A stretch of DNA of 64,000 nt from SIG440 sp045586925 (lineage in GTDB: Bacteria > Bacillota > Clostridia > Monoglobales > Monoglobaceae), in contig JAZNBG010000026.1 in the NCBI GenBank assembly GCA_045586925.1, forward strand, positions 45,484-109,483, read 5' to 3'. Below are positions 34,218 through 42,704 of the stretch, one piece after another. Under the pieces are notes generated by a model. That model ran no database searches, was not told the origin of the DNA, and saw only the letters and a program-made list of their open reading frames with translations. The translations under genes and the position numbers were made by a program. The stretch's first letter is position 1. The number at the start of each line of letters is the position of its first letter.

Positions 34218-35372
34218 CTAATTTGAAACCCTTATTTCGCCCTCAAGCATAACCTTTTGGATGTTAAATCTGTCGTCAACAAAAACAAGGTCAGCCTTTT
34301 TGCCAACAACCACAGAGCCTGTTTCGTGGTCAATGCCAATAGCACGGGCGGGGGTTGTTGCTGCCATAAAGAAGGCTTGCGTGATGCCGCAGTTGGTGTT
34401 GGTCATAATATTTCTGCAAGCACAGTCCATTGTCATTTTGCTGCCTGCCAGACCGCCGTGGGGGTCAAAGTTAAGGTCGGTTATGTGCTCAAGGTGTTCA
34501 GGAACAGGGTTAATGTGAGTGGTACTGTCAGTAATCAGCACCACCTTTTCAATTCCCTTGTTGTGTATAAGAAGCTGTTGAAGTTCAGGATGAACGTGTA
34601 TTCCGCAGGAGTCGGATATAAGTTCGCAATAAACATCAGGCTCTTTGAAACAATATTCGTCGGGGCCATATCCGCGTGTACCGCCTGCTACAGGAATACG
34701 CTTGGTTGCATTCATTGAATGGGTTTCAAGAGTAGGTCTGTATTTGCCAAGTGCACGAATCTGCATAGGGGTTGCAATACTGTGACCAACTGCAAATACT
34801 ACGTCGGGATTCACTTTTCGTGCATATTCCAAAAAAGGAATTAAATCCTCTCTCTCAGGGGCTATTGTCCATATCTTTGCATAAGTGCCGGCCTCATCTA
34901 CAATTGGAATATAATCTTCGGGCACAACACCGCATCTCCATGGGTTTGTATCCGAATGTGAGCCGTATAAGGGGTTGGTATACGGGCCTTCCATATATAT
35001 TCCCTTTACACTTTTAAGGTTGTCTATATCGGCTTTTATATTGCGAATTACTTCTAAGGTTGTTTCACGGTTCATATGATAATCGGGTGTTGCCAGAATT
35101 GAAGTTGACCCGTGGTTAAGGAAAAACTCTGCTGCGTTCTTCAAATCATAGCAGGTTGAATATCCGCCGCCGCCGTGAACGTGCAGGTCTATAAATCCGG
35201 GGCCCACATATGCACCATTTGCATCAATAACTTCTGCACCTGTTGGGATTTCAGTTTCACGTCCGGCACCAATTGCCGCAATCCTATCATTTTCTATTAT
35301 GATAGTGCCGTCCCACAGGATACCGTTTTCTAAAACTACTTGAGCATTTTTTATTGATTTTAGATTTTTCAT
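34218..35372 (-). CDS. nagA: N-acetylglucosamine-6-phosphate deacetylase
   Basis: A 384-residue amidohydrolase. The metal motif is in GFIDLHVHGGGG. Also seen are an AVGHSIATP histidine, the catalytic Asp in VVLITDSTTH, and GGLAGSKMTMD with a final GKKADLVFVD. NagA removes acetate from GlcNAc-6-phosphate to give GlcN-6-phosphate. THSMNATKR replaces the usual THLFNAM, so a related N-acetyl sugar could be the true substrate. No NagB is in the window. It is third of four genes in the minus-strand operon (27-bp and 12-bp gaps). Confidence 0.85.
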   Translation of the reverse strand: MKNLKSIKNAQVVLENGILWDGTIIIENDRIAAIGAGRETEIPTGAEVIDANGAYVGPGFIDLHVHGGGGYSTCYDLKNAAEFFLNHGSTSILATPDYHMNRETTLEVIRNIKADIDNLKSVKGIYMEGPYTNPLYGSHSDTNPWRCGVVPEDYIPIVDEAGTYAKIWTIAPEREDLIPFLEYARKVNPDVVFAVGHSIATPMQIRALGKYRPTLETHSMNATKRIPVAGGTRGYGPDEYCFKEPDVYCELISDSCGIHVHPELQQLLIHNKGIEKVVLITDSTTHINPVPEHLEHITDLNFDPHGGLAGSKMTMDCACRNIMTNTNCGITQAFFMAATTPARAIGIDHETGSVVVGKKADLVFVDDRFNIQKVMLEGEIRVSN

Positions 35373-35399
35373 AGCAATTCCTTCTTTAAATGAATTTAT

Positions 35400-36200
35400 T
35401 TACAGTTGCTTTATGCAATCAATAAATTTGGGGTGATTTGTTGCCATTCCTCCCATATAATCAAGTGGAGATTGAATTGACAATTTAATCATTTCGTCAA
35501 CAAAGGGAGTTGCAGAGGCGCATAAAACAGTTGCATCGCCTATTGTTGTTTTTGTCAGCAGACCTGTTTCTTCGTACTTCACCTGAACCTTATCTCCATC
35601 TATTTCCGCCCAGAACTTATCAAGAGGTTCGTTATACTGTCTTACTTCCGGGGTTGCTTCGGGAAATTTCTCAATAAGTTTTTCAACAATAATGTGCTCT
35701 GCAAGGTGTCTTATTGTTCCCTTTTTCATTGGCACACCGATAAACAGCATTTTTGCATTAAGCTCGTACAGCCTTTGCCAGGGTGATGATTTTGAAAATG
35801 CGTAATCGCCAAATTCACCAAGTCTTGGGCCGTATGCGGTATGCTCAGAGGTAATATATTCAGCCATTTTACCGATTGCCGATACTGCGTGGGTTGCCTG
35901 GTCGCTTCTCAGGCTGCCTTCTCTTGTGCGGAAGTATTCGGTAAGATAGCCAACATCCGAGGGACTTTTGTTAATGTCCCAGTTTTTATACGCATTACCG
36001 AAATCCCTTTGTACCATTGTGGGCATACAAAGTGTTCCTTCATCGCCCACAGTTTCCAGTACTGCCTGAATAACAGTTTCAGGGCCACCTTCAACGTGCC
36101 CCATACTCTTCATTGATGAGTGTATCAAAACTATATCACCGTGTACAATTCCCAGTTCCTTTAATGCAACTTTTATGTTTTCTTTAGTTACCACGGTCAT
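35400..36200 (-). CDS. AAC(3)-family N-acetyltransferase
   Basis: A 266-residue member of the aminoglycoside 3-N-acetyltransferase fold: GDIVLIHSSMKSMGHVEGG at the start, catalytic His104 in ATHAVSAIG, and SSPWQRLYELNAKMLFIGV. Chromosomal members of this family often acetylate amino sugars or other amines rather than antibiotics. Set between a ceramidase-like amidase and NagA, it suggests acyl exchange on an amino sugar. Resistance should not be assumed. The ribosome-binding site is GGTGG. Confidence 0.8.
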   Translation of the reverse strand: MTVVTKENIKVALKELGIVHGDIVLIHSSMKSMGHVEGGPETVIQAVLETVGDEGTLCMPTMVQRDFGNAYKNWDINKSPSDVGYLTEYFRTREGSLRSDQATHAVSAIGKMAEYITSEHTAYGPRLGEFGDYAFSKSSPWQRLYELNAKMLFIGVPMKKGTIRHLAEHIIVEKLIEKFPEATPEVRQYNEPLDKFWAEIDGDKVQVKYEETGLLTKTTIGDATVLCASATPFVDEMIKLSIQSPLDYMGGMATNHPKFIDCIKQL

Positions 36201-36216
36201 TTTTCACTACCACCTT

Positions 36217-37572
36217 TTATTTTTTAAGCTCATCAAGCAGAGCTTTTCCGCCGTCGATAATCTTTTCAGCAACGCCTGCTTTGTACTGAGAGGTACGTGC
36301 TTCATAGCCGCCTTCTGCATAGGCTGAGTCCATAGGGAAATAACCAAGGTAGCCGTTTGTTAATCCACAAGGCATAATCATCGACCAGCCTTCGGCTTCC
36401 TTAATGGCGATACCTATATCTGTAAATGGCTCGCCGGGAATACCAACCATTGCTACCGGACCAATTTTGAGCCCTGTAAGATTTAAATCAAATTCCTCAG
36501 GAGCATTTTCCATCCTGCACATACGGAGAGCTTCTGCAACAACAGTTGTAAGCTGCATAGCTGTGTAGGGAATAAGGTCATCTCTGCCTTCATCGTGAAG
36601 TCTTTTGTATTCACGGGCAAGGGGCATATCCTCTTTCTTGGGGACATTGGCAGGAACTTTAATGTTTTTGCATATAATATCAATGCTGTCAACATCAACA
36701 TAGTGAACCTTATCATATACCTGAAGAACTGTTCCTGCAATGGCGCGACCAACGAATCTTGCCATTCCGGGGCTTTTCATTTCGTTGTCAAAGCTAATTT
36801 CGGTATCGTTCATATCACCGTCCTTGGGGTGAACATTGGTGCTTCCTACATCGCCTGCAGCACCGCTGATAAAGATGCATTTTACACCGTCAAGAGCTGA
36901 TGCCAGAGTTTTTTTCATCCAGCCCGGCCAGTCTGCTGAAAGCATTTCGCCGTTTACGGTATCTGCGTGCAGACCATAGTTTACAAGGACGATGCTCTCG
37001 CCACCTTCACGGTCAAATCTGAGAACATTTACCCTTTGGTCAAGCTCACCAATTGGATGGTCAATGTTTGGGTCATTGATGGGAGGACAGGTAAAGGTTG
37101 TTCCGTCTTTCATTTTATATCTTCTGATGTATGCGACTCTTTCAGGGGCATAGCCTGTGATATAGCCCATCTTTGACGGTTTTAAATCATTTATTGCCAT
37201 ACTCACGGCATCGACAATTCTTTCGCCTACAAAGTCGGCATATTTATTTATTACTTCTGCGTCCATTTCGAATGATGAACCTGGAACCAATACACCGCTT
37301 GTATGGGAGTGTGTTGCAGACATAAATATATTTTCTTTAGGAATTCCTGTTTTTTCTTCTATCAATTTGTTATAGCGTTCAACTAAATGATTATCCATAG
37401 TGCAGGCATCAACGCTTATAATTGCTATCAATTTGTCATTTAATGCAAGCACCATGGCGCTTGCAGTTAAATCGTCCAGAATGCCTTTTGCGTATCTGGG
37501 AACATAATAACCCGCAACCGCTATCCCCAACGGTGGGTTGATATTTACTTCTTTAAAACCTGTTTTTAACAT
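36217..37572 (-). CDS. Neutral/alkaline ceramidase-like amidase
   Basis: A 451-residue paralogue of the protein at 8104-9618. I start it at ATG 37572 (AAGGGAG 8 nt upstream) rather than at the upstream in-frame start. It has FKEVNINPPLGIAVAGYY, the metal motif THSH (residues 87-90), GLHADTVNGEMLSADWPG with a further metal His, and GAAGDVGSTN. There is no signal peptide. It heads a four-gene operon with AAC(3)-like, NagA and GH20-like proteins. Amide hydrolysis of an N-acyl amino sugar is a reasonable guess; true ceramidase activity is not supported by context. Confidence 0.78.
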   Translation of the reverse strand: MLKTGFKEVNINPPLGIAVAGYYVPRYAKGILDDLTASAMVLALNDKLIAIISVDACTMDNHLVERYNKLIEEKTGIPKENIFMSATHSHTSGVLVPGSSFEMDAEVINKYADFVGERIVDAVSMAINDLKPSKMGYITGYAPERVAYIRRYKMKDGTTFTCPPINDPNIDHPIGELDQRVNVLRFDREGGESIVLVNYGLHADTVNGEMLSADWPGWMKKTLASALDGVKCIFISGAAGDVGSTNVHPKDGDMNDTEISFDNEMKSPGMARFVGRAIAGTVLQVYDKVHYVDVDSIDIICKNIKVPANVPKKEDMPLAREYKRLHDEGRDDLIPYTAMQLTTVVAEALRMCRMENAPEEFDLNLTGLKIGPVAMVGIPGEPFTDIGIAIKEAEGWSMIMPCGLTNGYLGYFPMDSAYAEGGYEARTSQYKAGVAEKIIDGGKALLDELKK

Positions 37573-37616
37573 AATGATTCTCCCTTCAATGCTAAAGATA
37601 TGTATATTATATACAC

Positions 37617-37645
37617 ATAATATCAACGTAGATTTGTTAATTCAA
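37617..37645 (-). promoter_or_regulatory. Promoter of the amino-sugar operon
   Basis: On the minus strand TTGAAT (37645-37640), a 17-bp spacer and TATTAT (37622-37617), 44 bp before the start codon at 37572. Confidence 0.65.
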
Positions 37646-37779
37646 TGCATATTGCGTTTAAAATTATGTATATTTTATTAAATCGAGATAAATAATTTAA
37701 ATGTATGAGGGTAAGTAATAAATTTTACATAGTAGTATATTCCTGCATAGATTAAGCTTTTATTGCAAGTAAATAAAAG

Positions 37780-37820
37780 AAGAAGACTTCCCACCTTGGT
37801 TTTTGGCGCAAAGTCTTCTT
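37780..37820 (-). terminator. Terminator of the FAD oxidoreductase gene
   Basis: AAGAAGACTT (37780-37789) pairs with AAGTCTTCTT (37811-37820). On the minus strand it is followed by TTATTTACTT. It lies 17 bp past the stop at 37837. Confidence 0.7.
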
Positions 37821-37836
37821 GGTGTTACAAGTGAAA

Positions 37837-39111
37837 TTAGAAAAATGCATTAGCGTCTTTAAGCTTTTGTTGAACTTCTTTTATATCAACTGATTTAACA
37901 TCGGTTTTATGGCTTGCGGCAACTGCTGCTGCAATTCCTGCTGCCTCTCCGGTGCAGAAACAGGTTGGCATAATTCTGATGGATGCCTGTGCTTCGTGAG
38001 TTACAGAGATACAACGTCCCGCAACAAGGAGATTGTCTGTCTTTTTGGGTGTAAGACAACGGTATGGAATGGTATAATACTCTCCTGCTTTAAAGTAGTG
38101 GTGGGTTGTTCCGCTGCCTTCGGGATTGTGAATGTCCATATCATAGTTGCAGGCTGCAATTGAATCCTCGAACTTTGTCAGGTTAAGCAAATCGTCCTGA
38201 CCAAGAGTGTATTCGCCCTCAATCATACGGCTTTCGCGAACGCCTATGGACACGGCAGTTGACAAAAGTATGGCATCTTTAAATGACGGAACATTTTCTT
38301 TCATAAAAGCAACCAGTTCAAAAACCTGTTCTCTTGCTTCGATTTCCGCCTCGGTTAAGTCAAATGCATTAGTGGGGTTTTTCTTTACTATTCTTGTGGA
38401 GTTAAAGTGTATTACATTCTTTGACGGATGACGGAAGGTAAGTATCTTTTCATAAACATTCTTTATTTTGCCCGCCGCTTTGTATTCTTTATAAAGCTTT
38501 ATAGCATCTGCTCTTTCTTCGCTTACATATTTATCAACATCCACATTTCCCATTCGGAAGCACATAGTCATTGGCTGACACAGCCCATCCTCTTCGCGGC
38601 CAAGCCTGAAATCACATCCACTCATGGCGGCAAGGTCGCCATCGCCGGTTGCATCAATAAAATAATCGGCATAGAATGTCTGTTTGCCTGATTTGTTGGC
38701 AACTGTGATACTTTCAATATGTCCGTTTGTAACATCAGACTCTATTAAGTAGGAATGGAAAAGTAATTTAACCCCTGCTTTAAGTAGCATACGGTTAAGT
38801 ATCAGCTTAAGGTATTCTTCGTGGAAAGAGGTATCAAATTCCAAATCAGTATATTCGTACAGACTGTTGCACTTTCTCAATTCCTCAACTATTTCGGCAA
38901 ATATGCCTCTTGAAAGCGCCACTCTTTCCTTTGTTTCGGGGTCGGTATATGAGTAAGGCATAAAGGGGATAACCAAACTGTTTGTTGCTGTGCCGCCAAG
39001 CGCATTGCTCCGCTCAATTAAAAGAACCTTGCTGCCTGCTCTTGCTGCGCTCAAAGCTGCGGCAGAACCTGCAATGCCTCCACCTATGACAATTATATCA
39101 TATTTTTCCAT
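37837..39111 (-). CDS. FAD-dependent oxidoreductase (FAD_oxidored family)
   Basis: A 424-residue flavoprotein. The dinucleotide fold is IIVIGGGIAGSAAALSAARAG, shown here as IGGGIAGSA (from about residue 8), then ERSNALGGTAT. The ADYFIDATGDGDLAAMSG segment and the C-terminal LLVAGRCISVTHEAQASIR stretch are typical of the FAD_oxidored group common in Firmicutes sugar loci. I start it at ATG 39111, right after leader C; an in-frame ATG at 39123 is the leader's upstream ATG. Monocistronic, with its own promoter, leader and terminator. The substrate is unknown. Confidence 0.85.
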   Translation of the reverse strand: MEKYDIIVIGGGIAGSAAALSAARAGSKVLLIERSNALGGTATNSLVIPFMPYSYTDPETKERVALSRGIFAEIVEELRKCNSLYEYTDLEFDTSFHEEYLKLILNRMLLKAGVKLLFHSYLIESDVTNGHIESITVANKSGKQTFYADYFIDATGDGDLAAMSGCDFRLGREEDGLCQPMTMCFRMGNVDVDKYVSEERADAIKLYKEYKAAGKIKNVYEKILTFRHPSKNVIHFNSTRIVKKNPTNAFDLTEAEIEAREQVFELVAFMKENVPSFKDAILLSTAVSIGVRESRMIEGEYTLGQDDLLNLTKFEDSIAACNYDMDIHNPEGSGTTHHYFKAGEYYTIPYRCLTPKKTDNLLVAGRCISVTHEAQASIRIMPTCFCTGEAAGIAAAVAASHKTDVKSVDIKEVQQKLKDANAFF

Positions 39112-39289
39112 AATAATTTCCATAGCCTTTCTGCCCGCAAATAGTAATTAAAAATCTACACGCATCTCATTGTGGGCAGATAAGGCGTGTAGTGGAAATT
39201 ACACACATCGACGTTTTGTGCCCTTCAGACACAAAAGCTCGGCGGTGCAATAAATTCCACCGGAGGTTTAACGTGGTTTTTCACGTTAA
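39112..39289 (-). promoter_or_regulatory. Structured leader C (pseudoknot leader family)
   Basis: In RNA sense: TTAACGTG/CACGTTAA hairpin (39289-39268), CCTCCGGTGG, and a GCACCG stem with TTTTGTG/CACAAAA inside. Then CTACACGC (39192-39185) pairs with GCGTGTAG (39163-39156). The loop holds CTGCCCACAA (39179-39170), complementary with one mismatch to TTGCGGGCAG (39140-39131). It ends 19 nt before the start codon. The 3' end is GAAAGGCTATGGAAATTATT then the start ATG. About 15-20 nt separate the first hairpin from the predicted transcription start. Confidence 0.75.
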
Positions 39290-39311
39290 CATCCTCTCGC
39301 TTTTTTATACA

Positions 39312-39339
39312 ATTATATCATATATTTTTTTGATGTCAA
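39312..39339 (-). promoter_or_regulatory. Sigma-A promoter driving leader C
   Basis: On the minus strand TTGACA (39339-39334), a 16-bp spacer and TATAAT (39317-39312): consensus boxes. The rest of the divergent gap up to 39483 is AT-rich without other features I can support. Confidence 0.85.
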
Positions 39340-39483
39340 TTCGAATAATAAATATTTATTGATAAAAATACACCGTATTTTCACATAAAGCTACTTAAAA
39401 AATATTAATTCCAATAGTAAATATTTGTGGGTAATAAACAACACTTAAGCGGAAAAAACCTCTCAAAACGACAAAAATGATTG

Positions 39484-39539
39484 AAAAGTATCATAAATGT
39501 GGTGTTTTGCCATTGTTCTTGGTGGATAAATGTTATAAA
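39484..39539 (+). promoter_or_regulatory. Shared operator-like sequence, copy 1, with promoter
   Basis: The 34-bp sequence at 39484-39517 (starting AAAAGTATCATAAATG and ending TTGCCATTGTT) matches 42602-42635 at 32 of 34 positions. TTGTTC (39514-39519) and a TATAAA box (39534-39539) follow. A partial third copy, AAAAGTATAAATGTTG, lies near 39548. It precedes the CBM9-like/AraC operon and is probably bound by that AraC protein. Confidence 0.65.
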
Positions 39540-39604
39540 GTGAGTAAAAAGTATAAATGTTGAAAATGTATTTTTGATGAGTTTTTGCGGAAAGGGACAG
39601 ATCT

Positions 39605-40201
39605 ATGAATGAATATGTTATAAAGAAGATAGAAGGCGTGCCTACCGAAGAAGATTGGGAAAATGCCAATATTGCAGAAATGAATGAAAACTACTGGACG
39701 GAGTTTACCCACAAATGTAACAGTTTTGCAAAGGTGTTATATAGCGACGAAGCTATATACGTGCGTATGCGTTCGGACGAAATGCCGGTGGTGGCAAAAT
39801 ACACCGAAAGAAATTCACCGGTATGCCTCGATAGTTGTATGGAATTTTTCTTTTCACCCGATATAAATAAAGATTTTTATATAAACTTTGAAGTAAATGC
39901 TCTTGGTGCGTTTCTTATAGGAGCAGGGATAAAAGGCGACAGAATCCGATGCAGTGATGACGAAAAGCAGTTTGAGATAAAGCCTCGTCTTTATGAAGAT
40001 GGATGGATGGTATCATTCAAGCTGCCATTTGATTTTATAAAAAAGTATGCCGGGGATTGCACCATGCAGATGAAAGGAAATTTTTACAAATGCGGTAGTG
40101 AAACCGGACACAAGCACTATGGTATGTGGAATATGATTAAAACGGAAAAACCTGATTTTCACAGCCCGCAATACTTTGGAAATCTGATTTTTGAAAAATA
40201 A
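39605..40201 (+). CDS. Stand-alone CBM9-like carbohydrate-binding protein
   Basis: A 198-residue paralogue of the protein at 17366-17965, with matching landmarks: NEYVIKKIEG start, VCLDSCMEFFFSPD, NFEVNALGAF, GHKHYGMWNMIKTEKPDF and FGNLIFEK end. There is no signal peptide or catalytic domain. GGAAAGGGA precedes the ATG. It is 18 bp upstream of a membrane-bound AraC regulator. Together with the same pairing at 17366-18780 this hints at a role in sugar sensing or buffering in the cytoplasm (inference). Confidence 0.75.
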   Translation: MNEYVIKKIEGVPTEEDWENANIAEMNENYWTEFTHKCNSFAKVLYSDEAIYVRMRSDEMPVVAKYTERNSPVCLDSCMEFFFSPDINKDFYINFEVNALGAFLIGAGIKGDRIRCSDDEKQFEIKPRLYEDGWMVSFKLPFDFIKKYAGDCTMQMKGNFYKCGSETGHKHYGMWNMIKTEKPDFHSPQYFGNLIFEK

Positions 40202-40219
40202 AAGGAGTTAAGAGTTACT

Positions 40220-42319
40220 GTGGAAACTAATAACAAGGATAGTTTTATCAAAATACTTTCCGGATTCAGGATTTTACTTGTGCTTGTTTGTGGGATTGTT
40301 TCTATAACATTGTTGGTTGCTTGCGTTAGAATGATTGCCGATAACAAAGCTAAAACAAGCAGGGATTTTGAAAATTATTATAATATGGTTGAATGCGAGC
40401 TTGACGGCTTTCGAAAAGCAAGTGATGCGTTATTTGCTCATAAGGATGTAAAGGGATTTTATAATGCTTTAACAGGTGAATATGATGTATATACCGCAGT
40501 TTTGGCGGGCAGAGCGGTTGAGATGTTTGAAACCTTTCTGGCATCGGGGCAATACCGTATTCTCTTGACTAACCTTGAAAGTGATATATGCGTATCAAGC
40601 GGTGGACGCGCCAGCTTAGAGGGAGTAAGTGAAGAGTTTTTACTGAATGATACAAGAATTAAAGCGATAATAAATAATCACACAGATACGGAATTTTATT
40701 TTTATGATACGGAAAGAGGGGTAATAAGCTTTGCTTTCAGCCATCAGTACAGAATGGATGGCGGACGGCTTTATTGTTTCATAATGGCAGATGCCAATGT
40801 TCTTTTGCCACATGAAAATTTTGTTATTGCTGATCGCGGCGGCCGATATATAAATAAATCCACCGATAACGGTTTTGTGAAAACCGGAAAAACTTATTCG
40901 AGAGAGTCTGCGACGTTTCCCGGTCTGACTTGTATATACAGTGCAAAATATAGCAATACTTTTTTGATTATATTTTTTATTATTTGCATTATGTTATGCC
41001 TTGCAGGAATATTTTACAGGGCAAAAATTTCTGCAAATATTTTGAATGTACTGTATATTCCTGTAATCGAGGCGGCTGGGGTGGCTAAAAAGGACAAGCT
41101 TCTGCAAGGGGACGATGCTTGGATTAGGTCGGCTAAAAAGCTTATTTGTGATAGCGAACTGCTGCGCAACAATCTCAAAGAAGATATGATTTTTCGCAAG
41201 AAGACATACTTGCGAAATCTACTGTACGATATTGAAGAATACCAAAGCAATTATCTTGAGGAATATAATTTAAGGTATCTCGATAAAGAATGTCGAGTTA
41301 TTCTGATGGACTTCGATTATAAAAACGATTATGCGAATACGGATGACCGATTTGTGCGCGAGCTTGAAAGCGTGATTTCGCAAAGTATTCCCGGTGAATT
41401 TATACCTGTCAGCGATGGAAGATTCGTATATATAACAAATGTTTGTGACAAGGACGAGCTGCGAAAGAAACTTTCGGCTATTCTTGAATTTGCGACCGAA
41501 TGCAAAATGGATGTGCTTGTTGCCGTGGGTGACAGGGCTGACGGCTTAAAAAATATCAAAGCGTCATTTAGAAATGCCCTTGACTGCCTGGAAAGAAAGA
41601 ATACCTTCCCATCTCATTTTATAGTTTTTTCAAGCGAACTGGGAAACGAGCACAGCAGCTTCTATTATCCGATAGATGTTGAAGTTCAGCTTATTGAAAA
41701 TATAATGGCGGGCAACAGAGAGGCTGTTGATGAAATTTTAAGCAAGGTTCTTGTAAAGAATTTGTATGAAATTTCACTCAACACCGAAAAAATGCGTGAA
41801 CTGAAAATAGTAATGGTGGGTACAATAAACAGAGCTATTAACCGTATGAACAAGGATGTAAGCGATATTTTTGGTGAGAACGCATCCGTGTATCTGGAAA
41901 TTGGCGCAAGTCGCAATAAAGAGGAGTTCGCCAAAAGTATCAAGTCGGTTTTTGGTATATTGTGCTCCTGTAGTGGAAGCGTCAGCACCGAACCTAAGCA
42001 GGATAAGATTGCAAGAGATATTATGGCGTATATTGAATCAAACTATAATGATCCACACTTGTCACTTGAAAGAGTTGCAAGGGTATTCTTCATTTCTCAG
42101 AATCATGCAAGCCGTGTTCTGAAAAATAAAATAGGCAAAAGTTACAAAGAATATGTAAATGATGTGCGTATCAAGGAGGCAAAACGACTTTTGAAAAACA
42201 CGCCTATGACAGTTGCTAATGTTGCTAATAATGTTGGGTATACCGATATACGTGCATTTAACAGGCTGTTTAAAAAGTATACAAACCAGACCCCAAATGA
42301 ATACAGAGTTTCTGGTTAA
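40220..42319 (+). CDS. Membrane-anchored AraC-family sensor-regulator (YesS-like)
   Basis: A 699-residue protein starting at GTG 40220 (AAAGGAG upstream). Transmembrane helix 1 spans about residues 17-40 and helix 2 about 247-268. Between them is an extracellular sensor domain of about 205 residues. After helix 2 a cytoplasmic linker leads to a C-terminal AraC DNA-binding domain (about 600-699: LSLERVARVFFISQNHASRVL, then TVANVANNVGYTDIRAFNRLF and NQTPNEYR). It probably senses an extracellular glycan signal and activates the surface operon that follows, whose promoter carries the same 34-bp sequence as its own operon. Confidence 0.88.
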   Translation: METNNKDSFIKILSGFRILLVLVCGIVSITLLVACVRMIADNKAKTSRDFENYYNMVECELDGFRKASDALFAHKDVKGFYNALTGEYDVYTAVLAGRAVEMFETFLASGQYRILLTNLESDICVSSGGRASLEGVSEEFLLNDTRIKAIINNHTDTEFYFYDTERGVISFAFSHQYRMDGGRLYCFIMADANVLLPHENFVIADRGGRYINKSTDNGFVKTGKTYSRESATFPGLTCIYSAKYSNTFLIIFFIICIMLCLAGIFYRAKISANILNVLYIPVIEAAGVAKKDKLLQGDDAWIRSAKKLICDSELLRNNLKEDMIFRKKTYLRNLLYDIEEYQSNYLEEYNLRYLDKECRVILMDFDYKNDYANTDDRFVRELESVISQSIPGEFIPVSDGRFVYITNVCDKDELRKKLSAILEFATECKMDVLVAVGDRADGLKNIKASFRNALDCLERKNTFPSHFIVFSSELGNEHSSFYYPIDVEVQLIENIMAGNREAVDEILSKVLVKNLYEISLNTEKMRELKIVMVGTINRAINRMNKDVSDIFGENASVYLEIGASRNKEEFAKSIKSVFGILCSCSGSVSTEPKQDKIARDIMAYIESNYNDPHLSLERVARVFFISQNHASRVLKNKIGKSYKEYVNDVRIKEAKRLLKNTPMTVANVANNVGYTDIRAFNRLFKKYTNQTPNEYRVSG

Positions 42320-42541
42320 GGACGATGAAATCGTATTGGCAAATGTTAAATAATCCGTCCGACGCAATACAGAAAAAGTTGTTGTTTGAAACAAGAAAAG
42401 CAGAATATTGGTGCAAATCAACACTTGCGTTAAAGGGTGAAACAGTAGATGTTGTGGTGCTGTAATACTGACACAACACTATATGCTTGTTTACAACCCA
42501 AGGTTGCGGTAATGTTAAAAAAATACCATAGTGGTGCAATG

Positions 42542-42579
42542 GGGCAAAATGCTACACATACGGCGTTTTGCCCTATTTT
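42542..42579 (+). terminator. Intrinsic terminator after the sensor-regulator gene
   Basis: GGGCAAAATGC (42542-42552) pairs with GGCGTTTTGCCC (42562-42573) with one bulge, followed by TATTTTTAA. The stretch 42320-42541 before it contains nothing else I can support. Confidence 0.7.
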
Positions 42580-42601
42580 TAATTTGTGGCAATTGTGGTG
42601 T

Positions 42602-42659
42602 AAAAGTATCATAAATGTTGTGTATTGCCATTGTTTGAAAAAAAGCATTTTGCTACAAT
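42602..42659 (+). promoter_or_regulatory. Shared operator-like sequence, copy 2, with surface-operon promoter
   Basis: 42602-42635 repeats 39484-39517 with two changes. TTGTTT (42631-42636), a 17-bp spacer and TACAAT (42654-42659) form the promoter, so the repeat covers the -35 box and about 30 bp upstream, the usual place for an AraC-type activator. Confidence 0.7.
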
Positions 42660-42704
42660 TAAAATGAAAAAATAAAACCATCAAATTTTTTTGGAGGGAT
42701 GAAA

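Noticed and set aside
35400..36200. Aminoglycoside resistance gene
   Set aside because: The fold is AAC(3), but the operon is catabolic and no mobile element or resistance neighbour is present; amino-sugar acetylation fits better.
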